From contig NZ_BDAY01000019.1 of NCBI RefSeq assembly GCF_001612685.1, forward strand, positions 1 through 64,000: 64,000 nt of DNA, given 5' to 3'. The notes beneath the pieces were generated by a model. The model searched no databases and was not told the DNA's origin. It saw only the letters and a list, made by a program, of their open reading frames with translations. Positions 32,999 to 43,132 of the stretch are shown here, one piece after another. The translations under genes and the position numbers were made by a program. Source of the stretch: Nocardia altamirensis NBRC 108246. GTDB taxonomy: Bacteria; Actinomycetota; Actinomycetes; Mycobacteriales; Mycobacteriaceae. How positions within the stretch are numbered: the stretch's first letter is position 1; each line of letters opens with the position of its first letter.

Positions 32999-34671
32999 TT
33001 CAAGAAGCCGATTTTCGTGTAGTCCAGGGAGGCGAGGCCCGCCGCGCCGTAGTTGGCGAGGTTGGCACGCACCGCGACATTGCCCGCGGACTGCATCAGC
33101 GGCAGCGAGAAGCCCTCCTCGAAGACCTTGCGATCGATCTGGTTCGCCAGCTCGATGGCCTTCTCCGGGTCGAGTTCCGAGACCGCCTGCTCGATCAGGT
33201 CATTGAGCTCCGGCGAGCCGATCCGCCCGTAGTTGCCCTGCAGATCGTTCGGGTTGTATCCGTAGATCTGGAAGAGGCTGCCGAGCGGGAACGGATCGCC
33301 GATCCAGCTCCACTGTCCGGCATCGAAGTCACCCGGCTGGATCACCTCGGTGAAGAACCCCTTGCCCGGCTTGGTGTCGATGTTCAGCTTGACCCCGACC
33401 GCGGCAAGGTTCTGCTGCATGATCTGCGCCATCTGGATCCAGGTGTCGTCCTGGTACATCACATCGCGGATCTCCAGCTTCTTGCCGTCCTTCTCGCGGA
33501 CGTCGCCGTTGAGCTTCCACCCGAGTTCGTCGAGTTCCTTTGCCGCGGCAGCAGGATCGAAGCCGAGGCTGTTGTCCTTGTACCCCTTCTGCCCCTGCAA
33601 GTAGACGTGGTTGTTCAGCGGCTTCGGATCCTCGACCAGTCCGTTCTGGATCGCGGTGACAATGCCCTGGCGATCGATGGCCTTCGAGATGGCAACGCGC
33701 AGTTTCGGATCCGCCAGGATGGAGCCGGGAGCTCCGTTGAAGGTGAGGTGGCTCCAGCCGTTGCCCGGCGCGCGCCGGATGGCGACACCGTTGGTGCTCT
33801 TCGCGGTTTTCAACTCGTCGCGGGTGCCGATGCCGACCGCGTCGATTTCGTTGTTCGTCAGGGCGGGAATCAGCGCCGACGAGTCGAGGACGCTGTAGGT
33901 GATCGTGTCGAGTTTCGGCTTGGCACCCCACCAATTGGGGTTGTGGCCGAGCACAATTCGGCCCTGGCCGCGATCGGTGGACTGCACGATGAACGGACCA
34001 GCGGTCGGGCCGACCGCGTCGACCAGGCTCTTGTTGAACGCCTCTGGCGTCGAGGTCACCGATTTCGGAAACAAGAAGCTGTTGCCCGCGAATTGTCCAC
34101 GCCAGTCGGCGTAGTGCTTCTTGAAGGTGATGACGGCTTGCTTGTCGTCGACGCCGCGTTCGACCTTCTCGACCCGATCGAAGCCGTTGTTGAGCGCGAT
34201 CAGGAATGTCTTGTCGACGCCGCTGAGCGCGTTGGCTTGGGATTGGATGTCTTCCCAGGTGATCGGGGTGCCGTCGGACCAGACGGCTTTCGGGTTGATC
34301 GTGTAGGTGACCTGCTGCGGCTCGGTGCTGGTGAGCTTGATATCGGTGAAGTAGTCCGTGTTGATCGTAAGATCTGCCGCCGCATCGGTCTTGAACGCCC
34401 GCGGCATCATCGGCCGCAAGACGCCCGCGATCTCGAAGTCGTTGCCGTCGTTGGACAACGCGTTCCAGTTCGCCGGGTATGCGGAGATCGCAAGCCGCAG
34501 ATTGCCGCCGTCGCGCAGGTCGCCGACATCGTGCGGGTTGATGTCGTTGGTCGAACCGATCTCGGCACGCGCGCCTTCCGGGGCGGCCTCGTCGCCGCCA
34601 CCGCAGCCCGCCGCGAACAGCGCGAGCGCGAGCAGCGGTACCGCGACATACTTCGAGCTACGTATTCTCAC
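32995..34671 (-). CDS. oppA: Peptide ABC transporter substrate-binding lipoprotein, paralogue 1
   Basis: A 558-residue SBP_bac_5-type binding protein. The lipobox ends at Cys23 (LFAAGC), so the mature protein is membrane-tethered. The fold landmarks are 'LRPMMPRAF', 'YTINPKAVWSDGTPITWEDI' and 'GWSHLTFNGAPGSILADPKLRVAISKAID'. It delivers peptides to the OppBC channel. It is the third of three tandem oppA copies, closest to copy 2 (the block 'VEKVERGVDDKQA.ITFKKHYADWRGQFAGNSFL' is near-identical). The start is GTG with AAGGAC upstream. It overlaps the next gene by 4 nt. Confidence 0.88.
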   Translation of the reverse strand: MRIRSSKYVAVPLLALALFAAGCGGGDEAAPEGARAEIGSTNDINPHDVGDLRDGGNLRLAISAYPANWNALSNDGNDFEIAGVLRPMMPRAFKTDAAADLTINTDYFTDIKLTSTEPQQVTYTINPKAVWSDGTPITWEDIQSQANALSGVDKTFLIALNNGFDRVEKVERGVDDKQAVITFKKHYADWRGQFAGNSFLFPKSVTSTPEAFNKSLVDAVGPTAGPFIVQSTDRGQGRIVLGHNPNWWGAKPKLDTITYSVLDSSALIPALTNNEIDAVGIGTRDELKTAKSTNGVAIRRAPGNGWSHLTFNGAPGSILADPKLRVAISKAIDRQGIVTAIQNGLVEDPKPLNNHVYLQGQKGYKDNSLGFDPAAAAKELDELGWKLNGDVREKDGKKLEIRDVMYQDDTWIQMAQIMQQNLAAVGVKLNIDTKPGKGFFTEVIQPGDFDAGQWSWIGDPFPLGSLFQIYGYNPNDLQGNYGRIGSPELNDLIEQAVSELDPEKAIELANQIDRKVFEEGFSLPLMQSAGNVAVRANLANYGAAGLASLDYTKIGFLK

Positions 34672-34701
34672 CGAACGTCCTTCCGTTCATGAAGCCCGGA
34701 C

Positions 34702-36381
34702 TCACTTCAGGAAACCGATCTTCGTGTAATCCAGGGACGCGAGCCCGGCCGCACCGTAGTTCGCCAGGTTGTCGCGAACCGCGACATTGCCGTGCGATTG
34801 CATGAGCGGCAGGGAGTGTCCCTCCTCGAAGACCTTACGGTCGACCTTGTTGGCCAGCTCGATCGCCTTCTTCGGGTCGAGTTCCGAGATGGTCTGTTCG
34901 ATCAGATCGTTCAGTTCCTGGGAGCCGATCCGGCCGTAGTTGCCCTGCACATCGTCCGGGTTGTACCCGTAGATCTGGTTGAGGCTGCTGAGCGGGAACG
35001 GATCGCCGAGCCACGTCCACTGCCCGACGTCGAAGTTGCCCGGCTGAATTTCCTTGGTGAAGAAGCCGGACCCGGCCTTGGTCTCGATGTTCAGCTTGAC
35101 CCCGACGGCGGCCAGGTTCTGCTGAATGATCTGCGCGATCTGCACCCAGACGTCCTGGTTGTACATGACGTCGCGGATCTCCAGCTTCTTGCCGTCCTTC
35201 TCACGGACGTCGCCGTTGAGTTTCCAGCCGAGCTCATCCAGTTCTTTGGCGGCGGCGGCTGGATCGAACGGCAGGCTGTTGTCCTGGTAGCCCTGCTGGC
35301 CTTGCAGATAGACGTGATTGTTGAGCGGCTTCGGATCCTGGACGAGCCCGTTCTGCATAGCCGTTGCAATGCCCTGCCGGTCGATGGCCTTCTGAATCGC
35401 CACGCGCAGTTTGGGGTCCGCGAGAGGGGAGCCAGGAGCTCCATTGAAGGTGAGATGATTCCACTGGTTACCCGGTGCCCGGCGGATCGCGATTCCTGGC
35501 GTATTCCGCGCTGTTTTCAACTCGTCCCGGCTCGCCAGCCCGGTGGCGTCGATTTCGTTGTTCTGCAACGCGGGAATCGTCGCTTCGGCGGCGAGCACGC
35601 TGAAAGTGATGGTGTCGAGCTTCGGCTTGGCACCCCACCATTTCGGGTTGTGGCCGAGGACAACTCGACCTTGTCCGCGGTCGAGGGATTGCACAAGGAA
35701 CGGCCCTGCCGTCAGCGTGATCCCGTCGACTTGGCTCTTGTTGAACGCCTCTGGCGTTGCGGTCACCGACTTCGGGTACAGGAAGCTGTTGCCCGCGAAT
35801 TGTCCACGCCAGTCGGCATAGTGCTTCTTGAAGGTGATGATGGCTTGCTTGTCGTCGACGCCGCGTTCGACCTTCTCCACCCGGTCGAAGCCGATGTTGT
35901 TCGCGATGAGGAATGCCTTGTCGGCCCCGCTCAGCGCGTTCGCTTGGGATTGGATGTCTTCCCAGGTGATCGGGGTCCCGTCGGACCAGACTGCCTTGGG
36001 ATTGATCGTGTAGGTGACCTGCTGCGGCTCGGTATTCGTCAGCTCGACGGCGGTGAAGTAGTCGGTGTAGACCGAGAGATTCGCCGCCGCATCGGTTTTG
36101 AACGATCGCGGCAGCATCGGCCGCGACAACGCGAGGGTGTTTCCTTCGTTGCCGTCGGTGTGCAGGTTGTTCCAGTTCTGTGGCAGCGCACTCAGCGAAA
36201 GGCGCAGGTTACCGCCGTCGCGCAATTCGCTGACATCCTTCGGATTGATGTCGTTCGTGGTGCCGAGTGCCGCCGCCGAACCTTCCGGTGCGTCCGCGTC
36301 GTCGCCGCCGCAGCCCGTCGCGACCAAGGCGACCGCCATCAGCGGAATCACCAGTCGTGTTGTCATTGAACGGATCCGCAT
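34702..36381 (-). CDS. oppA: Peptide ABC transporter substrate-binding lipoprotein, paralogue 2
   Basis: A 559-residue paralogue with lipobox ending at Cys24 (LVATGC) and the same SBP_bac_5 architecture. It shares long near-identical stretches with its downstream neighbour, including at DNA level (for example the block around 35940-36010 against 34200-34310), which suggests recent duplication or gene conversion. The ligand-facing region 'VLAAEATIPALQNNEIDATGL' differs from the others, so peptide preference may differ. Start ATG with AAAGGAG at normal spacing. 33-bp spacer to paralogue 3. Confidence 0.88.
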   Translation of the reverse strand: MRIRSMTTRLVIPLMAVALVATGCGGDDADAPEGSAAALGTTNDINPKDVSELRDGGNLRLSLSALPQNWNNLHTDGNEGNTLALSRPMLPRSFKTDAAANLSVYTDYFTAVELTNTEPQQVTYTINPKAVWSDGTPITWEDIQSQANALSGADKAFLIANNIGFDRVEKVERGVDDKQAIITFKKHYADWRGQFAGNSFLYPKSVTATPEAFNKSQVDGITLTAGPFLVQSLDRGQGRVVLGHNPKWWGAKPKLDTITFSVLAAEATIPALQNNEIDATGLASRDELKTARNTPGIAIRRAPGNQWNHLTFNGAPGSPLADPKLRVAIQKAIDRQGIATAMQNGLVQDPKPLNNHVYLQGQQGYQDNSLPFDPAAAAKELDELGWKLNGDVREKDGKKLEIRDVMYNQDVWVQIAQIIQQNLAAVGVKLNIETKAGSGFFTKEIQPGNFDVGQWTWLGDPFPLSSLNQIYGYNPDDVQGNYGRIGSQELNDLIEQTISELDPKKAIELANKVDRKVFEEGHSLPLMQSHGNVAVRDNLANYGAAGLASLDYTKIGFLK

Positions 36382-36414
36382 GGATGCGCTCCTTTCCGCA
36401 GGAATGCTGCGTTC

Positions 36415-38103
36415 TTACTTCAGGTAGCCGATCTTCGTGTAGTCGTAGGACGCGAGCCCAGGCGACCCGAAGTTGGCGATATCGGCGCGCACGCCCCAGT
36501 TTCCTTCGGACTGGGTCAGCGGCAGGGAATGCCCTTCCTCGAAGACCTTGCGGTCCACCTCATTGGCCAGTGCGATGGCTTTCTGCGGATCGAGTTCGGA
36601 CAGCATGCGATCGATGAGGGTGTTCAGTTCTTCGGACCCGATGTGGCCGAAGTTGTTCTGCCAGTCGCCGGGGTCGTACCCGTAGGTCTGCGGGATGCTG
36701 CTCAGCGGGAATGCGTCGCCGACGAAGACGAACTGGGTGGCGTCGAAATCACCGGGGATGACGACATCGGTGAAAAAGCCTGCGCCCGGCTTGGTTTCGA
36801 TGACGATCTTGACGCCGATCTGCGCGAGGTTCTGCTGGATGATCTGCGCGATCTGCACCCAGGTGTCGTCCTTGTACATCACGTCGCGGATGACCAGCTT
36901 GCGGCCGTCCTTTTCGCGGGTGTCGCCGTTGAGTTTCCAGCCGAGCGCGTCGAGTTCCTTGGCGGCGGCGGCCGGATCGAACGGCAGGCTGTTGTCCTGG
37001 TAGCCGGCCTGGCCCTCCAGGAAAACGTGGCTGTTCAGCGGTTTCGGCTTCTCGACCAAGCCGTTCTGCACGGCGGTCGCGATGCCCTGCCGATCGATCG
37101 CCTTCGAGATCGCTACGCGCACTGCGGGATCGGCGAGGATGGAACCAGGTGCGCCGTTGAACGTGATGTGCCGCCAGCGATTACCCGGTGCCCGCCGGAT
37201 GACGACACCCGAGGACTTCCGCACCGTCGTCGCGTCGTCGATGGTGCTGAGCGAGACCGCGTCGAGCTCGTTGTTCTGCAGGCCCTGTACCCAGGCCGTT
37301 CGATCGAGCACGGTGTAGGTGATGGTGTCCAGCTTCGGCTTGTCGCCCCACCATTTCGGGTTGCGGCCCAACACGATTCGGCCTTGCCCACGATCGGTGG
37401 ACTGCACGAGGAACGGTCCGGCGGTCGGGCCCATGTTGTCGACGAGGCCCTTGTTGAAGGTCTCCGGATCCGCGGTCACCGACTTCGGGAACAGCGACAT
37501 GTTGCCCGCGAACTGTCCCCGCCATTCGGCGAAGGGCTGCTTGAACGTGATGACGGCCTGCCGGTCGTCGGCCCCGCGCTCCACCTTCTCCACCCGATCG
37601 AACCCGACGGTGATGGCGATCAGGAAGCGCTTGTCGGTGCCGTCGAGCGCCTTCGCCTGCGCTCGGATGTCCTCCCAGGTGATCGGATTGCCGTCGGACC
37701 ATACGGCTTTCGGGTTGATCGTGTAGGTGACCACCTGCGGGGAAGTGCTGGTCAGCTGGACATCGGTGAAATAGTCGTGATTGACGGTGAGCTCGCCCGC
37801 CGCGTTGGTGTTGAAAGCGCGCGGCATCAACGGCCGCTCGATGTCGCCGATCTCGGCGTCGTTGCCGTCGGTCGACAGGGTGTTCCAATTCGCCGGGAAT
37901 GAGGTGGTGGCCAGCCGCAGATTGCCGCCGTCGCGCAGCTCGTCCGCGTTCTTCGGGTTGATGTCGCTGCTGCTGCCGAGCGAGCTGGAGACACCGGCGG
38001 TCGATCCGTTGTCACCCGAACCGCAGCCCGTCGCGATGAGGCCTACCGCGACGACGGGTATCGCCCACCGCAGTGCAGGCATGCGCCTCGATCGAATCCC
38101 CAT
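36415..38103 (-). CDS. oppA: Peptide ABC transporter substrate-binding lipoprotein, paralogue 3
   Basis: A 562-residue binding protein, lipobox ending at Cys27 (LIATGC). It is the most divergent of the three (for example 'VLDRTAWVQGLQNNELDAVSL') but keeps 'YTINPKAVWSDGNPITWEDI' and the C-terminal 'YDYTKIGYLK'. It directly follows the fused ATPase gene with an 11-bp gap and has an ideal AAGGAG 5 nt before the ATG, so it may be the most highly translated and the original partner of the transporter. Confidence 0.88.
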   Translation of the reverse strand: MGIRSRRMPALRWAIPVVAVGLIATGCGSGDNGSTAGVSSSLGSSSDINPKNADELRDGGNLRLATTSFPANWNTLSTDGNDAEIGDIERPLMPRAFNTNAAGELTVNHDYFTDVQLTSTSPQVVTYTINPKAVWSDGNPITWEDIRAQAKALDGTDKRFLIAITVGFDRVEKVERGADDRQAVITFKQPFAEWRGQFAGNMSLFPKSVTADPETFNKGLVDNMGPTAGPFLVQSTDRGQGRIVLGRNPKWWGDKPKLDTITYTVLDRTAWVQGLQNNELDAVSLSTIDDATTVRKSSGVVIRRAPGNRWRHITFNGAPGSILADPAVRVAISKAIDRQGIATAVQNGLVEKPKPLNSHVFLEGQAGYQDNSLPFDPAAAAKELDALGWKLNGDTREKDGRKLVIRDVMYKDDTWVQIAQIIQQNLAQIGVKIVIETKPGAGFFTDVVIPGDFDATQFVFVGDAFPLSSIPQTYGYDPGDWQNNFGHIGSEELNTLIDRMLSELDPQKAIALANEVDRKVFEEGHSLPLTQSEGNWGVRADIANFGSPGLASYDYTKIGYLK

Positions 38104-38115
38104 CGCGCTCTCCTT

Positions 38116-39996
38116 CTATCGGCTGACGGCAGGCACCGGAACCGCGTCGATCAGTTTCCGCGTGTACTCGTGCCGAGGATCCGCGAAAATCTGTTCCGCC
38201 GGACCGGATTCGACGATCTTGCCGCGGTACATCACCGCGATGTCGTGCGCCAGATTGCGCACCACGGACAGATCGTGCGAGACGAACAGGTACGACAGCC
38301 CGCGCTCGACCTGCAAGGCGCGCAACAGATTCAGCACACCGGCCTGGATGGAGACGTCCAGCGACGACACCGGCTCGTCGAGCACGAGGATGCTCGGGTC
38401 GAGCGCGAGCGCCCTGGCGATGCTGATGCGCTGCTTCTGGCCGCCGGAGAAGTCGGCGGGGTAGCGCTCGGCATGATCGCGGCGCAGGCCGACCTGTTCG
38501 AGCAGTTCCGGCACCCGGCGGGCGATCTCGTCGCCGGGGCGGCCGTCGATGCGCAGCGGTTCGGCCAGCGCGTCGAAGATCGGCAGGCGCGGATCGAGCG
38601 AGGCGGTCGGATCCTGGAAGACGATCTGCATCTTCCGGCGGATGCCCCGTTTCTGCGTGGTGGTCAGGGTTGCGACGTCGCTGCCCATGATCTCGATCCG
38701 GCCCGATTCCGGCGCGACCAGTTCCAGGATCTGGGTCAGCGTTGTGGACTTCCCTGAACCGGATTCGCCGACCAGCGCCAGCGTGCGGCCCTCGCGCACC
38801 TCGAAGCTGATGCCGTCGACCGCGCGGATCTCGCCCTTGCGCCTGCGGATCAGGATGCCCGAGGTGATCGGGAAGGTCTTCACCAGTTCCGAAACCCGCA
38901 GCACCACCCGGTCTCCGGTGTCGGCCTCGCCCTGCGGTTCGTCCACTTCGTGCCGGTAGGCCTCGAACAGCGCGTCGGTGCCGACCTCGGCGGTGCGGAT
39001 GCAGGCGGCCGCGTGCCCTGGGTTGGTCTTCTCCAACGGCGGCTCGGCGACCAGGCATTCGGCGATCGAGATCGGGCAGCGCGGCGCGAACGAGCAGCCG
39101 GGCGGCAGCGCGTGCATGGCGGGCGGTGCGCCGACGATCGGGATGAGCGGCGTGCGGGCCGGGCGGTCCATCCGCGGGATGGAGCCGAGCAGGCCGACCG
39201 TGTACGGCATTCTTGGAGCGTTGAAAAGCTCTGCGGTGGTGGCGGTTTCGACGATCTTGCCCGCGTACATCACCGCGACCCGGTCGGCGAGGGTTGCCGC
39301 GATCCCCATGTCGTGGGTGATCATGATGACGCCTGCACCGGTGATATCGCGCGCTTTGCGCAGCAGGTTCAGGATCTGCTTCTGCACCGTGACGTCCAGC
39401 GCGGTGGTCGGCTCGTCGCAGATGATCAGCGCGGGATCGTTGGCGATCGCCATGGCGATGACCACCCGCTGGCGCATGCCGCCGGAGAACTCGTGCGGGA
39501 ATGCCCTGGCGCGCACCGCGGCATCCTCGATGCCGACCAGCTCGAGCAGGTCGACCGCACGCTTGGCCGCCTCAGTCTTGCTCATATCGCCGTGTGCCAG
39601 TAGGGCTTCGGCGATCTGCTCGCCGACCCGGTACACCGGGGTCAGCGCCGACAGAGGGTCCTGGAACACCATGCTGATGGAACTGCCACGCAGCCTGGAC
39701 AATTCGCGATCGCCGAGGCCGAGCAGCTCGCGGCCGCGCAGGCGAATCGAACCGGCGATCCGCGCCTGCTCCGGCAGCAGCCCGATCACCGCGAGCGACG
39801 ACACCGATTTGCCGGAGCCGGATTCGCCGACGATAGCGAGCACTTCGCCATCGGACACGGTGTAGTTGACGCCGCGCACCGCATCGATGCGGCCCTCCTC
39901 GCTGGGGAAGGAGACGCGCAGGTCGGTGACCTCCAGCAACGGTGCGGTGAAGTTCTTTTCGACCGTCGCCTTCTCGGTGGCGTCTGCGCCCGTCAT
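38116..39996 (-). CDS. oppD: Peptide ABC transporter ATPase, two fused nucleotide-binding domains
   Basis: A 626-residue fusion of OppD- and OppF-like ATPases. Domain 1 (~16-345) has Walker A '[11 protein letters not shown]' and the OppD-type C-terminal Cys cluster '[12 protein letters not shown]'. Domain 2 (~360-620) has '[11 protein letters not shown]' and signature '[16 protein letters not shown]'. It powers import through OppB-OppC. The fused form matches mycobacterial OppD (Rv1281c, by memory). It overlaps the oppC stop by 4 nt (ATGA), so it is translationally coupled. Confidence 0.92.
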   Translation of the reverse strand: MTGADATEKATVEKNFTAPLLEVTDLRVSFPSEEGRIDAVRGVNYTVSDGEVLAIVGESGSGKSVSSLAVIGLLPEQARIAGSIRLRGRELLGLGDRELSRLRGSSISMVFQDPLSALTPVYRVGEQIAEALLAHGDMSKTEAAKRAVDLLELVGIEDAAVRARAFPHEFSGGMRQRVVIAMAIANDPALIICDEPTTALDVTVQKQILNLLRKARDITGAGVIMITHDMGIAATLADRVAVMYAGKIVETATTAELFNAPRMPYTVGLLGSIPRMDRPARTPLIPIVGAPPAMHALPPGCSFAPRCPISIAECLVAEPPLEKTNPGHAAACIRTAEVGTDALFEAYRHEVDEPQGEADTGDRVVLRVSELVKTFPITSGILIRRRKGEIRAVDGISFEVREGRTLALVGESGSGKSTTLTQILELVAPESGRIEIMGSDVATLTTTQKRGIRRKMQIVFQDPTASLDPRLPIFDALAEPLRIDGRPGDEIARRVPELLEQVGLRRDHAERYPADFSGGQKQRISIARALALDPSILVLDEPVSSLDVSIQAGVLNLLRALQVERGLSYLFVSHDLSVVRNLAHDIAVMYRGKIVESGPAEQIFADPRHEYTRKLIDAVPVPAVSR

Positions 39997-40913
39997 ACCT
40001 TTGCCTTCTTCTTCGAGCGGGCCCGTGCGGCGGAGGGGTCGAACGCGTCGCGCAGTCCGTCACCGACGAGGTTGGCGCACAACACGATGGTGATCAGCAC
40101 GCCACCGGCGAACAGGAACAGCCACGGATAGGTCAGCGCCGATTTGGTGCCCGCCGCGATCAGCGAGCCGAGCGAGACATCCGGTGGCTGCACACCGAAA
40201 CCGAGGTAGCTCAACCCGGTTTCGGACATGATCGCCGCGCCGACCGCGAGCGTGGTGTCGATGATCAAGATGGATGCGATGTTCGGCAGCACGTGGCTGA
40301 GGATCACCTTGCGGGTCGGCGCCCCCATATACCGTGCGGCCTTGATGAATTCGCGGTCGCGCAGGCTGAGGGTCAGGCCGCGCACGATGCGCGCACTGAT
40401 CATCCAGCCGAAGACGCTGAGCAGCACGATCAGCAGCAGAATCGACCCGCTGCCTTTCGTCCTCGGCGCGAAGATCGCGACGATGATGAAGCTCGGCACC
40501 ACCAGCATCAGATCGACCACCCACATGATCGCGCGGTCGGTCCACCCGCCGAGCAGCCCGGCCGTCGCGCCTGCGGTCGCGGCGATGATGGTGGAGAAAA
40601 ACGCCACGCAGAAGCCGATGACCAGCGATTTCTGCATGCCGCGCAGCGTCTGGGCGAGCACGTCCTGCCCGATCTGCGTGGTGCCGAACGGGTGCTTGGC
40701 GCTCGGCGGCTTCAACAGCGCGGTGTAGTCGAGCTGCTGGTAGTCGTACGGAATCACCGGCGGCAGCGCGAAACTGGCGACGAACAACAGGATCAGGATG
40801 ACCCCGCCGACCACGGCGGGCTTGTTGCGCAGAAAACGCCGCAACACCAACTTGCCCCGGCCCGCAGCCGCGGCCTCCGGCGCGCCCTGGATGATGATCT
40901 CGGCTTCGGTCAC
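39993..40913 (-). CDS. oppC: Peptide ABC transporter permease
   Basis: A 306-residue OppC/DppC permease. A cytosolic N-terminus is followed by a membrane helix at ~32-52 and five more helices. The ABC-contact (EAA) loop is '[24 protein letters not shown]', and the family ending '[12 protein letters not shown]' is present as '[12 protein letters not shown]'. It forms the heterodimeric channel with OppB. It overlaps oppD by 4 nt and is 64 bp from oppB. Confidence 0.92.
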   Translation of the reverse strand: MTEAEIIIQGAPEAAAAGRGKLVLRRFLRNKPAVVGGVILILLFVASFALPPVIPYDYQQLDYTALLKPPSAKHPFGTTQIGQDVLAQTLRGMQKSLVIGFCVAFFSTIIAATAGATAGLLGGWTDRAIMWVVDLMLVVPSFIIVAIFAPRTKGSGSILLLIVLLSVFGWMISARIVRGLTLSLRDREFIKAARYMGAPTRKVILSHVLPNIASILIIDTTLAVGAAIMSETGLSYLGFGVQPPDVSLGSLIAAGTKSALTYPWLFLFAGGVLITIVLCANLVGDGLRDAFDPSAARARSKKKAKV

Positions 40914-40977
40914 GACCGCACCTCGCTGGCGCTCGGCTCCGTCGCGACCGACGGTGCTGCGTTGTTGGTTCGCTGGC

Positions 40978-41955
40978 TCACTTCACACGCACCCTGGGAT
41001 CGAGCAAAGCAAGCACGACGTCAGCGAGCAGCCCCGACACCAACACCACGAATCCGGCGAACGCGGTCACGGTGACAACGACATAGATGTCCTGGGCGTT
41101 GATCGAGTCGACGAGCCACTCACCGACGCCGTGCCAGCCGAAGATCTTCTCGGTGAACGTCGCACCGGTGATCAAACCGAGCAGGCTGTAGGAGAACAGC
41201 GTTGCCATCGGGATCAGCGCGGTGCGTAGACCGTGCTTGTACAGCGCTCTAGCTCTGGTCAGACCCTTGGCGCGGGCGGTGCGAATGAAATCGCTCTGCA
41301 GCACGTCGAGCATCGCGTTGCGTTGATAGCGGCTGTAACCGGCCATGGCCCCGAGGGCGAGACTGGTCGTCGGCAGCACCATATGCTGCAGGCGGTCGAG
41401 AAATTGCGGCCACAAGCCGTCGATCCGGTTGGCCGAGGTCTCGCCGGTGTAGAGGAATATCTGCGTCTCGGTAAGGGTGTTTATCTGCAGCGCACCGTAT
41501 TTCAGCAGTGTCGCCAAGAGGAACACTGGCGTGCTGATGACCAGCAGCGCGATGATCGTGGTGAAGTAGTCGCTGAATTTGTACTGCCTGATCGCGCCCG
41601 CGGCACCGATCAGGACGCCGAGCACCGTGCCGACCACCGCACCGATGATGAGCAGCCGCAGACTGACCAGCACCCGGCGCGGCAACTCCTCGCTCACCGG
41701 CTGACCGGCCAGCGTCTTGCCGAAATCCCCTTGCGGGATTCCCTTCAGCCAGGTGATATAGCGCTGCGGGATCGGATCGTTGAGATGCAGCTCTTCAGCT
41801 TTCGCATCAATGACCGATTGGGGTGGTCGCGGGTTGCGCTGTTCCAGGCTGTCCAGCGGCTTGAACGTCAGCGACGCCAGGCTGAACGTCAGGAACGACG
41901 CCAGCAGCAACAGCACGACATAGTGAAGCGCGCGTCGTAGCAGGAAGCCGGTCAT
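40978..41955 (-). CDS. oppB: Peptide ABC transporter permease, first gene of the operon
   Basis: A 325-residue OppB/DppB permease with the classical opening 'FLLRRALHYVVLLLLASFLTFSLA' and the EAA loop 'DFIRTARAKGLTRARALYKHGLRTALIP'. About six membrane helices. As the first gene, it should carry the operon promoter in the 156-bp region shared with the divergent Pro-rich membrane gene, but no clear -10/-35 was fixed. Operon order oppB-oppC-oppD-oppA x3-membrane protein. Confidence 0.92.
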   Translation of the reverse strand: MTGFLLRRALHYVVLLLLASFLTFSLASLTFKPLDSLEQRNPRPPQSVIDAKAEELHLNDPIPQRYITWLKGIPQGDFGKTLAGQPVSEELPRRVLVSLRLLIIGAVVGTVLGVLIGAAGAIRQYKFSDYFTTIIALLVISTPVFLLATLLKYGALQINTLTETQIFLYTGETSANRIDGLWPQFLDRLQHMVLPTTSLALGAMAGYSRYQRNAMLDVLQSDFIRTARAKGLTRARALYKHGLRTALIPMATLFSYSLLGLITGATFTEKIFGWHGVGEWLVDSINAQDIYVVVTVTAFAGFVVLVSGLLADVVLALLDPRVRVK

Positions 41956-42111
41956 CAGTCCTCGTGGTCTTTCGGCTGGATGGACCAGCGTCGAGTATTA
42001 GCCCCTGATCATAAGGACGTAAACCCGGTCGCGCGTGGCACGCGGCGTTCGGGCATGTCCATTATTCTGTCGGCACGGGAGCGCGCGGTTCGACGCGCGG
42101 GAGGGGACGTC

Positions 42112-43002
42112 GTGAGTAATCCGCAATATCCGGGTGGGTACACCCCATATCCGGCAAATCCGGTCGGCGGGTCGGCGCCGTCGGGCGCCACCGCGATCAC
42201 CGCCGGAGTACTCGCCGGCGTCGGCGCCGTCAGCCAATTGTTCGGCGGCGCACTCAATATGGTCATCGGTATCGTCGACTTCGAGAGTCTGATCGGTGAG
42301 TACGACACCAGCGGGTTGTTAGGGCAGAGCTGGTTTCGGACCTGGGCCGTCGTGAGCGGCGTTGTCGGCGTGGTGACGGGGGTGCTGCTCGGCGTCGGCA
42401 CGATCGCGTTGTTCAAACGGAAGCAGTTCGGGCGAATGCTCATCGTGGTCGGCTGTGCCGTGGCGATCATGGTGGGGATCGCCGGATTCGCGATCAATCA
42501 GTCCGTCGACAGTTCGTGGAACAGCACGCTCATCAATGGTGGCAGCGGACTGTTCTCGCTCATCTTCCCCATCGCGACCGCGATCTTGCTGCTGGTGCCT
42601 GCGACGAGCCGCTGGCTGGCCCACGTGCCCGGCGCGACGGCACAGTACGGCCCGTACCCACCGCAGGCCGCGCAGTTCCCGTCGCAGCCTGGTCCGTACG
42701 GTGTGCCGCCGACCGGCCAGCAGCCCGGTGCCGCGGTGCCCGACGGTCAGAACGCCTGGCAGCAGCCGTCCGGGCCGCAAGCGTGGGGCGTGCCCGTTGC
42801 GCCGGAGAACGCCTGGTCGCAACCACCTACACCGACCGAGCAAGCTCCGTGGCAGGCGTCGGCCGTTCCGCCGGCCGCGGGCCGGCCTGCCGACGCGGGA
42901 CCTACCCAAGTGGCGCCATGGCAGCAGACGCCCGGGGTGCAACCGGCAGCGCCCACTCCCGCCGACCGGAACGGCGAGTCCACCTGGAAACCCGCGCCAT
43001 AG
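42112..43002 (+). CDS. Membrane protein with Pro/Gln-rich tail
   Basis: A 296-residue protein of unknown function. A Tyr/Pro-rich N-terminus (NPQYPGGYTPYPANP) leads to about four helices (~25-50, 78-105, 113-132, 148-165), then a 130-residue Pro/Gln/Trp-rich C-terminal tail (GPYPPQAAQFPSQPGPYG...AWQQPSGPQAWG) likely cytosolic and disordered. Such tails are common on actinobacterial envelope proteins. The GTG at 42112 is preceded by GAGGGG at good spacing. Divergent from the opp operon; no functional link established. Confidence 0.7.
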   Translation: MSNPQYPGGYTPYPANPVGGSAPSGATAITAGVLAGVGAVSQLFGGALNMVIGIVDFESLIGEYDTSGLLGQSWFRTWAVVSGVVGVVTGVLLGVGTIALFKRKQFGRMLIVVGCAVAIMVGIAGFAINQSVDSSWNSTLINGGSGLFSLIFPIATAILLLVPATSRWLAHVPGATAQYGPYPPQAAQFPSQPGPYGVPPTGQQPGAAVPDGQNAWQQPSGPQAWGVPVAPENAWSQPPTPTEQAPWQASAVPPAAGRPADAGPTQVAPWQQTPGVQPAAPTPADRNGESTWKPAP

Positions 43003-43132
43003 GCACGGACACGCCGCCCTCGCTCGGCGTGCCCTCGGACGACACGATCCGGCATCGGTCGCAGGCCCGACATAACGCCAAGGCCACCTTCCTGGCGATA
43101 CGCCGGGCACGACGGGATGGTTGTCGTGCAGG

